From JAHWKI01 sp035513575 (GTDB lineage Bacteria > Gemmatimonadota > Gemmatimonadetes > Longimicrobiales > RSA9): a DNA stretch of 11,269 nucleotides. Location of the stretch: assembly GCA_035513575.1 (NCBI GenBank), contig DATKBW010000202.1, positions 1 through 11,269 on the forward strand, written 5' to 3'. The notes under the pieces were generated by a model, which worked only from the letters and a program-made list of their open reading frames with translations, was not told the DNA's origin and searched no databases. Positions within the stretch are counted from its first letter, which is position 1, and each line of letters begins with the position of its first letter. A program made the position numbers and the translations under genes. Below, piece after piece: positions 1 to 6,683 of this stretch.

Positions 1-1106
1 CCGTCCCGGAAGGTGAGCAGCGGCTCCTCGAGCCCGAGGAAGGCGCGTGCGAAGTGGCGGTCCTCGGCCTGGTAGCCGTAGGCCACCGGCTCGTCGGCCA
101 CCACCGGCATCAGGCCGACCTCGGCGTTCTGCTTCTCCACCAGGTCCTCCCCCTCCTCGCCCCGCACGGCGCGGCTGAAGAAGAGGTTGAGCCCGGAATC
201 CAGCGAGTTCCACTGGAGGGAGTACTCGGGGCCCAGGAGCTCGGCGGAGAGGCGCAGCCCCGCGCCGATGAAGCTCCAGGAGGTGGTCGCCTCCCCGATC
301 ACCGTGTGACCGTCGTCGGTCTCGAACTCGATCAGCACGCTGGCGAAGTCCTCCGCGGGCGCTTTCGCGTAGTCCACGTTCATCCGCTCCGACAGCACGC
401 GCGCGTACTCCGGGCGCGTCCACTTGAGGCTGGCGATGTGGCCGGTGATGCGGACGGGCCGGACGGTCGAGAGCGGCGCCCCCGGCCTGGTCAGCAGGTG
501 CCGGACGACGAGGGCCGAGTGGCACATCATGTCGTTGAGCACCCCGCCGCCCTGGAGCCGCCCCTGCCAGAACCACGGCTCGTGGGGGCCAGCGTGCTCC
601 TCCGCGGCGCGGGCCAGGTAGGGGCGCCCCGTGGTCGCGGCGCCGCGGCCCCAGATCAGCTCCCGCCCGCGCTCGACCTGCGGCGCGAACACCTGGTTCT
701 CCAGGTAGCCGGTCTTCAGCCCGACCCGCTCCGCCAGCTCCACCACCCGCCGCGCCTCGGCGACGTTGCGCGCCAGCGGCTTCTCGCACGCGACGCCCTT
801 CAGCGACGCGCCGCCCTCGATGGCCGCGACGATCGCCTCCATGTTCTCCACCCGCGCCTGGTTCGGGCCGGAGAGCCAGACCGCGTCGATGGCCGGGTCC
901 GCCACCATCTCGCCGATGGACGCGAACGGCCGGGCGTCGCCGATGTCCAGCTCGCGCGCCAGCGCCGCGGCCGCGCTGCGCCGCTCTTCGGTCGGGCTCC
1001 AGAAGCCCCGCACGTCAGCGTCCCGGACCCCCACCCAGCTCCGGAGGTGGAACTGCGCGTTGAACCCGCTGCCGATGAACCCGACGCCCAGCCGGTCGTC
1101 CGCCAT
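1..1106 (-). CDS. Gfo/Idh/MocA family oxidoreductase, cytoplasmic, C-terminus cut by window edge
   Basis: Probable NAD(P)-dependent sugar or keto-sugar dehydrogenase. 368 residues are visible, and the frame is still open at base 1, so the C-terminus lies outside the window. The N-terminal Rossmann fold shows IGSGFNA at residues 11-17 (GxGxxA type). The cofactor/active-site motif CEKP is at 107-110, with the lysine at 109. The C-terminal domain has the conserved GGGVLNDMMCH stretch at 186-196, with Asp192 and His196 in the usual catalytic positions. There is no signal peptide, so it should act in the cytoplasm, unlike its paralogue at 6684-8219. The ATG at 1106 lies two bases after the stop of the upstream gene, and a strong GGGGAGGGG ribosome site (1112-1120) sits inside that gene's last codons, which suggests translational coupling. 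By context it could reduce or oxidise an imported keto-sugar; the substrate cannot be read from the sequence. Confidence 0.93.
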   Translation of the reverse strand, partial: MADDRLGVGFIGSGFNAQFHLRSWVGVRDADVRGFWSPTEERRSAAAALARELDIGDARPFASIGEMVADPAIDAVWLSGPNQARVENMEAIVAAIEGGASLKGVACEKPLARNVAEARRVVELAERVGLKTGYLENQVFAPQVERGRELIWGRGAATTGRPYLARAAEEHAGPHEPWFWQGRLQGGGVLNDMMCHSALVVRHLLTRPGAPLSTVRPVRITGHIASLKWTRPEYARVLSERMNVDYAKAPAEDFASVLIEFETDDGHTVIGEATTSWSFIGAGLRLSAELLGPEYSLQWNSLDSGLNLFFSRAVRGEEGEDLVEKQNAEVGLMPVVADEPVAYGYQAEDRHFARAFLGLEEPLLTFRD

Positions 1107-1108
1107 GC

Positions 1109-1723
1109 TCACCCCTCCCCGTAGCTGACGCCGAGGTGGCGGCACGCCTCGGGCGGGCAGCCGTTCCACTGCGGCACGTAGGCGTTGCCCATGTACTGCA
1201 CGTCCGCGATGCCGATCCGGCTCGTGTAGAACCCGCTCGCCACGAGGTCGCGGAACCGGTTGAAGAACGCCACCCCCGCCTTCACGTCGGGCGACGCCCG
1301 CTCCGGCCAGGCGATGGCGTCCAGCAGCGCCGCCCGCGCCGGGGCCGGCCCGTCGGCGAACGCCGCGCCGAACCGCTCCCGGCTCTCGGCGTCCAGCCAC
1401 GCGAGCCCGCCGCGCACCGGCGTCTGCATGGCCGGGCGGTCGTTCACCGTGAAGTCGATGAACTCGGGGACGCCCGCGTCCGTGGCGCTCCCGGACCGGC
1501 CGTCCCGGGGGATGATCATGTCCGCGAGCAGCCGCACGGTCCGCCACTCCGCGGGCGTGAAGAAGACGGGGTCGTAGTCGCCGAGCAGCAGCGCCTGCTC
1601 CGCCGCCACCGCCGCCCGCCGGATCTCCGGTGGCAGGTCCGCCCGCAGCGGCCGCGGGACCGCCGCCGCGAGACCGGCCGCTCCCAGCACCTTCAGCGTG
1701 TCCCGCCGCGTGAAGTCGCTCAC
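1109..1723 (-). CDS. Gluconate 2-dehydrogenase subunit 3 family protein (small subunit of GMC dehydrogenase, Tat signal)
   Basis: 204-residue small subunit, presumed partner of the GMC oxidoreductase encoded just upstream. The N-terminus carries a Tat-type signal: TRRDTLK at residues 5-11 followed by an Ala/Gly/Leu-rich segment to about residue 23. Family hallmarks are FFTPAEWRTVRLLADMIIP (54-72) and the C-terminal FFNRFRDLVASGFYTS (153-168) with IADVQYMGN (172-180). In related FAD glucoside 3-dehydrogenases and gluconate dehydrogenases, this subunit carries the export signal for the signal-less catalytic subunit. I chose the GTG at 1723 because it overlaps the upstream stop as GTGA (4 bp), has a G-run at 1728-1733, and places the Tat motif at the extreme N-terminus. 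An upstream ATG at 1792 would add 23 residues unlike a signal peptide and overlap the GMC gene by 73 bp. Confidence 0.9.
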   Translation of the reverse strand: MSDFTRRDTLKVLGAAGLAAAVPRPLRADLPPEIRRAAVAAEQALLLGDYDPVFFTPAEWRTVRLLADMIIPRDGRSGSATDAGVPEFIDFTVNDRPAMQTPVRGGLAWLDAESRERFGAAFADGPAPARAALLDAIAWPERASPDVKAGVAFFNRFRDLVASGFYTSRIGIADVQYMGNAYVPQWNGCPPEACRHLGVSYGEG

Positions 1724-3420
1724 AGCGCCCCCCGGTTCATCTGGTCCGTGATGAATTCGCTCGTCCGCATGGACAGGGCGAGGATGGTCCACGTCGGGTT
1801 CTTGTCCGCCTGGCTCACGAACGGCCCGCCATCGGCGACGAACAGGTTCTTCACGTCGTGGGCCTGCCCCCAGCCGTTCACCGCCGACGTCCGCGGGTCA
1901 TCGCCCATCCGCGTGGTGCCCAGCTCGTGGATGATCTGGCCGCCCGCGAGCAGGCCGTAATCCTGCTCCCGCGTCGGCATCTCCCCCCACGGCTCCCCGC
2001 CCATCTCCACGATGATGGCGCGGAAGGTCTCCTGCATGTGCTTCGTCTGGTTCCGCTCGTAGTCGCTCCACTTCCAGTGGAACCGCAGCACCGGGATCCC
2101 GAAGCGGTCCGTCCTCCCCTCGGGATCGATCTCGCAGTAGCAGTCCTCGCTCGGGATCATCTCGCCACGCCCCGCGAAGTACACGGTCGACCCGTAGTAG
2201 CGCCGGTAGTCCTCCTTCAGCGACGCGCCCCACCCGCCTCCCGACGGGAAGCCCTGGATCCCGCCCATGAAGCCGTACTGCGGCATCTGCTTCCCGCCGC
2301 CCACCTCGATGTGGTAGCCCCGCGGGAAGTCCAGCTTCGCGTTGTCACCCCACCATGGCATGTAGACGTGCATCCCCCCGACGCCGTCCTCGTTGTGCGG
2401 CGGCGTGTCCACCATCTTCGGCACGAACCCGCCCGCCCCGGCGCCCGTCGAGTCCGTCAGGTACTTCCCGACCACGCCGCCCGTATTCGCCAGCCCGTCC
2501 GGATACGCCGCCGACCGCGAGTTCAGCAGCAGCCGCGCCGACTCGCACGCGCTCGCCGCCAGCACCACCACCCGGGCGTCCACGTGCTCATCCCGGCCGG
2601 TGCTCTTGTCGATGTAGGCGACGCCCGTCGCCCGACCGTCCCGCCCCACCGTCACCTCCCGGGCCATGGCCCCCGTCACCAGCGTCAGATTGCCCGTGGC
2701 CAGCGCCGGCCGCAGCAGCACGTCCGGGCTCGAGAAGTTGGAGATGGTCTGGCAGCCGCGGTTGCACTGCCCGCAGTAGTGGCACGGCTGCCGCCCCGGC
2801 ATCGCCCTCGTGATGATGGACAGCCGCGACGGGATGCACGTGACCTCCAGCCGGTCGCACGCGTCCTTGATCGCCAGCTCGTAGCACCGCGGCCGCGGCG
2901 GCGGCTGGAAGATCCCGTCCGGCTCGTTCGGCAGACCCTCCACGCTCCCGAAGATCCCGATCAGGCGATCCACCTCGTCGTAGTACGGCTTCACGTCGTC
3001 GTAGGTGATCGGCCAGTTCGGGCTCAGCCCGTCCAGGTCGCCGCGCCGGAAATCGTCGGGGCCGAACCGGAGCGAGATCCGCCCCCAGTGGTTGGTCCGT
3101 CCCCCCAGCATCCGCGCCCGCCACCACAGGAAGGTCTCCCCCGGCGCGGTCGTGTACGGCTCCCCCTCCACTTCCCACCCGCCGATGGACGCGTCGTGCT
3201 CCCCGAACGGCCGCTCCGGCGTGGACGCCCCCCGGCGCGGGGTCTGGTACGGCCACGTCAGCATGGTCGTGTCCTGGACCGCCCACCACTCCTCCCCCGC
3301 CTCCAGCACCACGACGCGTGCACCCGCCTTCGTCAGCGCGTACGCCGCCATCCCACCGCCCGCGCCCGACCCCACGATGCACACGTCGTACGGCGCCGAT
3401 ACCGACCTGCGTCCTCGCAT
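1720..3420 (-). CDS. GMC-family FAD-dependent oxidoreductase, glucoside 3-dehydrogenase-like catalytic subunit
   Basis: 566-residue flavoprotein, predicted to oxidise a sugar hydroxyl (C3 of a glycoside is the best guess) and pass electrons to the respiratory chain. The FAD-binding motif VGSGAGGG is at residues 16-23, followed by the ribose-binding glutamate at 40 (VVLEAG). Near the C-terminus IIHELGTTRMG (496-506) gives the likely catalytic His498, and KNPTW (540-544) supplies the paired Asn541. A CX2CX2CX3C cluster (Cys213, 216, 219, 223) suggests an iron-sulphur centre, as known in FAD glucose and glucoside dehydrogenases of this branch. There is no signal peptide; export is probably with the Tat-bearing small subunit whose gene overlaps its stop codon. 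The ATG at 3420 is preferred: GGGAGGAG lies 6 bp upstream (3427-3434), and the extra 77 residues from the upstream ATG at 3651 are low-complexity Arg/Gly/Pro sequence. No haem c partner gene is visible in the window. Confidence 0.93.
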   Translation of the reverse strand: MRGRRSVSAPYDVCIVGSGAGGGMAAYALTKAGARVVVLEAGEEWWAVQDTTMLTWPYQTPRRGASTPERPFGEHDASIGGWEVEGEPYTTAPGETFLWWRARMLGGRTNHWGRISLRFGPDDFRRGDLDGLSPNWPITYDDVKPYYDEVDRLIGIFGSVEGLPNEPDGIFQPPPRPRCYELAIKDACDRLEVTCIPSRLSIITRAMPGRQPCHYCGQCNRGCQTISNFSSPDVLLRPALATGNLTLVTGAMAREVTVGRDGRATGVAYIDKSTGRDEHVDARVVVLAASACESARLLLNSRSAAYPDGLANTGGVVGKYLTDSTGAGAGGFVPKMVDTPPHNEDGVGGMHVYMPWWGDNAKLDFPRGYHIEVGGGKQMPQYGFMGGIQGFPSGGGWGASLKEDYRRYYGSTVYFAGRGEMIPSEDCYCEIDPEGRTDRFGIPVLRFHWKWSDYERNQTKHMQETFRAIIVEMGGEPWGEMPTREQDYGLLAGGQIIHELGTTRMGDDPRTSAVNGWGQAHDVKNLFVADGGPFVSQADKNPTWTILALSMRTSEFITDQMNRGAL

Positions 3421-3426
3421 GCTGCG

Positions 3427-3434
3427 CTCCTCCC
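3427..3434 (-). promoter_or_regulatory. Ribosome binding site of the GMC gene
   Basis: GGGAGGAG read on the minus strand, 6 bases before the ATG at 3420. It fixes this start over the longer open frame reaching 3651. Confidence 0.75.
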
Positions 3435-3508
3435 GGAAGGGCCCGACCGGTGCGGGCGTCACTGGATTCGTTCTGGCTGAAAAGGAAGGCTGCTGCGGAC
3501 TGCCCGGA

Positions 3509-3517
3509 CAAGGTAGG
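3509..3517 (-). promoter_or_regulatory. Candidate -10 region of the GMC operon (CCTACCTTG motif)
   Basis: The minus strand reads CCTACCTTG about 90 bases before the GMC start. The internal TACCTT fits a loose TANNNT -10 element. The identical nonamer occurs in the same orientation 55 bases before the UPF0182 start (8819-8827). I see no good -35 box, so the promoter call rests on the repetition and placement only. Confidence 0.3.
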
Positions 3518-3550
3518 CCGCCGTTCCGGGACGCGCCACGCCCGCCCCCT

Positions 3551-3574
3551 CGAAGTGGAAGTCGAAGTCGGAGT
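3551..3574. repeat. Four tandem imperfect hexamers in the divergent control region
   Basis: CGAAGT, GGAAGT, CGAAGT and CGGAGT follow each other without gaps. The array ends 6 bases before the proposed -35 box of the rightward operon and lies between two divergent operons. That placement would suit a regulator-binding site, but no regulator gene is present in the window. Confidence 0.5.
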
Positions 3575-3580
3575 CGGCCG

Positions 3581-3609
3581 TTGCGCCCGCTCGCCCCCCG
3601 CCGTATACA
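3581..3609 (+). promoter_or_regulatory. Candidate sigma70-like promoter of the rightward sugar operon
   Basis: TTGCGC (3581-3586) is separated by exactly 17 bases from TATACA (3604-3609). The -35 box matches the consensus poorly (TTG only), while the -10 box keeps TATA. Transcription would start near 3616, about 30 bases before the chosen ATG at 3645. The ATG at 3609 overlaps the -10 box and would then be untranslated. Confidence 0.38.
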
Positions 3610-3644
3610 TGACCACCCACCCGACCCACCCCGACCAGGCACGC

Positions 3645-4916
3645 ATGGCAATGAATCTCAGCAGCCGCCTGAGCACCATGATGTTCCTGCAGTTCTTCAT
3701 CTGGGGCTCCTGGTACACCACCGTCGCCGTCTACATGACCGCCCACGGCATGGAAACGCTCACGCACTGGCCGTTCACCGTGAACCCCATCGCGGCCATC
3801 GCGGCGCCGTTCTTCCTCGGCCTCGTCGCGGACCGCTACTTCGCCACGGAGAAGGTGCTGGGGGCGCTCCATCTCCTCGGCGGGGTGGTCATGCTCGCGG
3901 TGCCCCAGGCGACGGCCGCTCCCGCCGCCTTCATCCTGCTCCTCCTCCTCTACAACCTCTGCTACATGCCCACCCTCGGGCTCGCCAACTCCCTCTCCTT
4001 CCACCACATCAGGGACCAGGAGAAGCAGTTCCCGCTCATCCGGGTGTTCGGCACCATCGGCTGGATCGTGGCCGGGCTCGTCGTCAGCTTCGTCCTCGTC
4101 GCCTTCGTCGGGGACGTCCCCGAGCGTACCGCGGCCCCCCTCTACATGACGGCCGTGGCCAGCATCGTGCTGGGGCTCTACAGCTTCACGCTCCCCCACA
4201 CGCCGCCACGCGCGGCCGGCGAGCGCGTTTCTTTCCGGAGCATCGTCGGCCTCGACGCGCTGAAGCAGCTCGGCAGCCGCTCCTTCTACGTCTTCATCGC
4301 CGCGTCCCTGCTCATCTCGATCCCGCTCGCGGCGTATTACAACTTCACCCAGATCTTCCTGGGCGCTGCGGGGGTCGACAACATCGCCGCCACCCAGACC
4401 CTCGGGCAGGCCTCCGAGGTGGTCTTCATGCTCCTCATGCCCCTCTTCTTCGTACGCCTCGGCGTCAAGTGGATGCTGGTGGTGGGCATGGGCGCCTGGG
4501 TCGTCCGCTACGTCCTCTTCGCCCTCGCCGCGCCCGACGCCGTCTTCTGGCTCATCGTCACGGGGATCCTCCTCCATGGCATCTGCTACGACTTCTTCTT
4601 CGTCACGGGACAGATCTACGTGGACAAGAAATCGACGCCCGCCGTCCGCGGCCAGGCCCAGGGGTTCCTGGTCCTCGTCACCTACGGCGTCGGCATGCTC
4701 ATCGGCGCGCAGCTCGCCGGGAACCTCTACAACGCCTTCCTCGGCGGCGCACCGGCCCTCGCCCTCACCCAGTGGCGCAGCTTCTGGCTCGTCCCCGCCG
4801 CCTTCGCCGCCGCCGTCATGGTCTTCTTCGCCTTCGCCTTCCATGACCGCGTGAGCCGTTCTACCGGGACCGCGCCGCGGCCCGAGCCCGTGCCCCAGAT
4901 GGGAGTGGAACCATGA
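3645..4916 (+). CDS. MFS transporter of the nucleoside:H+ symporter (NupG/XapB-like) family
   Basis: 423-residue inner-membrane permease with about twelve hydrophobic segments, first gene of the rightward operon. Family features: FLQFFIWGSWY in the first helix (14-24), a GLVADRYF loop between helices 2 and 3 (59-66), FGTIGW (135-140) in the fourth-helix region, and FFFVTGQIYVDKK (317-329) followed by VRGQAQGF (334-341). These match Nuc_H_symport proteins. In environmental bacteria such members often sit in sugar-catabolic loci, so a sugar, keto-sugar or aglycone-linked substrate is as likely as a nucleoside. Start choice: ATG 3645 has a weak AGG at 3637-3639, and ATG 3651 (two codons later) is nearly as good. 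Earlier ATGs (3318, 3609) add a charged, low-complexity leader, and 3609 falls in the proposed -10 box. The stop overlaps the next start as ATGA. Confidence 0.9.
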   Translation: MAMNLSSRLSTMMFLQFFIWGSWYTTVAVYMTAHGMETLTHWPFTVNPIAAIAAPFFLGLVADRYFATEKVLGALHLLGGVVMLAVPQATAAPAAFILLLLLYNLCYMPTLGLANSLSFHHIRDQEKQFPLIRVFGTIGWIVAGLVVSFVLVAFVGDVPERTAAPLYMTAVASIVLGLYSFTLPHTPPRAAGERVSFRSIVGLDALKQLGSRSFYVFIAASLLISIPLAAYYNFTQIFLGAAGVDNIAATQTLGQASEVVFMLLMPLFFVRLGVKWMLVVGMGAWVVRYVLFALAAPDAVFWLIVTGILLHGICYDFFFVTGQIYVDKKSTPAVRGQAQGFLVLVTYGVGMLIGAQLAGNLYNAFLGGAPALALTQWRSFWLVPAAFAAAVMVFFAFAFHDRVSRSTGTAPRPEPVPQMGVEP

Positions 4917-5677
4917 GACGCCCCCGCGCGGGGAACGCCCCCGCCCCCGCCATCGTCGCGATCCTCGCCGCGAGCATCGTCGCCTGCGGCCCTTCCGACG
5001 CACCCACGCCCGACACACGCCTGGAAGACGCCCCCTCGCAGGACGCGCGCATGCCCGACGCCGACGGCTGGATCACCCTCTTCGACGGCACCGACCTCGC
5101 CGCCTGGCGCGGCTACGGGCGCACCGACGTCCCCGCCGCCTGGCAGGTCCGGGACGGGCTCATGACCGTCGTGCCCGGCCGCGACGGCGGCGACATCATC
5201 ACCCGGGACCGCTTCGGCGACTTCGAGCTCGCGCTCGACTGGCGCGTCGGCCCCGCGGGCAACAGCGGCGTCTTCTACCGCGCCATCGAGGGGCCCGAGG
5301 CCATCTGGCACGCCGCCCCCGAGATGCAGGTCCTCGACGACGCCGGGCACCAGGACGGCGGGAGCGACATCACTTCCGCCGGCGCCCTCTACGCGCTCTA
5401 CCCGCCCACCGCCCGGGTCGTCCGGCCCGCGGGCGAGTGGAACCAGGCGCGGATCGTGGCCCGGGGGCCCCACGTCGAGCACTGGCTCAACGGCACGAAG
5501 ATCGTCGAGTACGAAGCCTCGTCCGACGACTGGATCGCCCGCGTCCGGCGCAGCAAGTTCGTCGAGCAGCCCGGCTTCGGCGAAGCCAGGAGCGGGCACA
5601 TCGGGCTCCAGGACCACGGCGACACCGTCTGGTTCCGCGACATCCGGGTCCGACCCATCGCCCCGGACGGCCGCTGA
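4913..5677 (+). CDS. DUF1080 / 3-keto-disaccharide hydrolase family lipoprotein
   Basis: 254-residue lipoprotein with a concanavalin-like DUF1080 domain (PF06439). Known family members cleave 3-keto-glycosides or 3-keto-disaccharides after a dehydrogenase has oxidised C3. The signal peptide ends in the lipobox IVAC with Cys25. A short Pro/Asp-rich linker follows, then the domain from about residue 52 to 249. Landmarks are LFDGTDLAAWRG (56-67), GNSGVFYR (116-123), PEMQVLDD (136-143), GHIGLQDHG (228-236) and the closing VWFRDIRVRPI (239-249). Length is normal for a single-domain member. The residue after Cys25 is Gly, not Asp, so outer-membrane or periplasm-facing placement is likely. The start ATG overlaps the transporter stop by 4 bp and is preceded by GGGAGTGGA (4901-4909). 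Next to a GMC complex and Gfo enzymes, the 3-keto-glycoside hydrolase role is well supported; the exact substrate is unknown. Confidence 0.92.
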   Translation: MRRPRAGNAPAPAIVAILAASIVACGPSDAPTPDTRLEDAPSQDARMPDADGWITLFDGTDLAAWRGYGRTDVPAAWQVRDGLMTVVPGRDGGDIITRDRFGDFELALDWRVGPAGNSGVFYRAIEGPEAIWHAAPEMQVLDDAGHQDGGSDITSAGALYALYPPTARVVRPAGEWNQARIVARGPHVEHWLNGTKIVEYEASSDDWIARVRRSKFVEQPGFGEARSGHIGLQDHGDTVWFRDIRVRPIAPDGR

Positions 5678-6666
5678 TGCGACGCCGCGACTTCCTCCGC
5701 TCCGCCGCCCTCGCCGCCGGCGCCGGCGCCCTCGGGGCCGGCGGGCTGGACGCGGCCGGCCTCGCCGGCCGGGCCGCGGGGATGCGCCACCTCGCCGCCG
5801 GCGACCCGGCCGGCGCCGGGATCCGCGCCTCCCACCTGTTCGCCATCTCCCTCGCCCAGTGGTCCCTCCACCGCACCTTCCGCCGCGGCGACCTGGACCC
5901 GCTCGATTTCCCGGACCACGCCCACGACCGCTACGGCATCCTCGCGGTCGAGTACGTCAACCAGTTCTTCATGGACCGGGCCCGGGACCGGGAATGGCTC
6001 GGGGATCTCAAGCGACGCGCCACCGACGCCGGCGTCCGCAGCCTGCTCATCATGGTGGACGGCGAGGGGGCGCTGGGCGCGCCGGAGGCGGCGGCGAGGA
6101 CGGCGGCGGTGGAGAGCCACCGCAAGTGGCTCGATGCCGCAGCCTTCCTGGGCTGCCACGCCATCCGCGTGAACGCCCGCAGCGACGGCTCCCGCGAGGA
6201 GCAGGCCCGCCTCGCCGCCGACGGCCTCCGCCGCCTGTGCGAGCACGCCGCGCCCATGGGGCTGTACGTCGTCGTCGAAAACCACGGCGGCCTGTCCAGC
6301 GACGGCGCCTGGCTCGCCGACGTCATCCGCCGCACCGGGCACCCCCTGGCCGGCACACTCCCGGACTTCGGCAACTTCCGCGTCAGCGCCGACCCCGACG
6401 TCTGGTACGACCGCTACCGCGGCGTCCAGGAGCTCATGCCCTTCGCCACGGCCGTGAGCGCCAAGAGCCACGCCTTCGACGACGCCGGCCACGAGACCGC
6501 CACCGACTACCACCGCATGATGCGCATCGTCCTGGACGCCGGCTACCGCGGCTACGTCGGCATCGAGTACGAGGGCGATGGGCTCTCCGAGCACGACGGC
6601 ATCCTCGCCACGCTCCGCCTCCTCCAGCGCGTCCGCGACGACCTGGCGCCCGAATACACGACCTGA
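5677..6666 (+). CDS. Tat-exported sugar phosphate isomerase/epimerase-like TIM-barrel protein
   Basis: 329-residue protein of the xylose isomerase-like TIM-barrel family (PF01261). A Tat signal opens it: RRRDFLRS at residues 2-9 followed by an Ala/Gly-rich segment. Four candidate metal ligands of the D-tagatose 3-epimerase type are all present: Glu201 (VVVENHGG), Asp230 (LPDFGNF), His265 (AKSHAF) and Glu297 (VGIEYEG), so the enzyme is probably active. Possible jobs are epimerisation or isomerisation of a keto-sugar, or lyase-type cleavage of a 3-keto-glycoside; related barrels form the alpha subunit of C-glycoside deglycosidases, but the small beta subunit is not seen here. The ATG at 5677 overlaps the upstream TGA by one base (TGATG) with no clear Shine-Dalgarno, so translation is likely coupled. 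The same frame is open further upstream, but that part overlaps the DUF1080 gene and lacks sense. Confidence 0.9.
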   Translation: MRRRDFLRSAALAAGAGALGAGGLDAAGLAGRAAGMRHLAAGDPAGAGIRASHLFAISLAQWSLHRTFRRGDLDPLDFPDHAHDRYGILAVEYVNQFFMDRARDREWLGDLKRRATDAGVRSLLIMVDGEGALGAPEAAARTAAVESHRKWLDAAAFLGCHAIRVNARSDGSREEQARLAADGLRRLCEHAAPMGLYVVVENHGGLSSDGAWLADVIRRTGHPLAGTLPDFGNFRVSADPDVWYDRYRGVQELMPFATAVSAKSHAFDDAGHETATDYHRMMRIVLDAGYRGYVGIEYEGDGLSEHDGILATLRLLQRVRDDLAPEYTT

Positions 6667-6673
6667 CCCTTCC

Positions 6674-6677
6674 GGAG
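6674..6677 (+). promoter_or_regulatory. Ribosome binding site of the exported Gfo/Idh/MocA gene
   Basis: GGAG, six bases before the ATG at 6684, lies in the 17-bp gap after the TIM-barrel stop. It fixes this start although the frame is open far upstream. Confidence 0.7.
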
Positions 6678-6683
6678 ACTCCC

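Noticed and set aside
3441..3457. Short inverted repeat GCCCG-N7-CGGGC in the GMC leader
   Set aside because: A 5-bp GC stem is expected by chance in DNA this GC-rich, and no U-tract or conserved leader feature accompanies it.
3421..3651. Longer N-terminus for the GMC protein starting at 3651
   Set aside because: The extra 77 residues are low-complexity, the FAD motif should lie near the N-terminus, and a strong ribosome site precedes 3420.
3005..4846. Plus-strand open frame of 613 codons over the GMC start and the transporter
   Set aside because: Translation is Arg/Pro/His-rich and crosses both the antisense GMC gene and the transporter, which has clear family motifs in its own frame.
6055..6126. 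Short GCG-rich patch inside the TIM-barrel gene, similar to the codon switch further on
   Set aside because: It covers only about 24 codons of an Ala-rich helix, too short to tell from chance variation.
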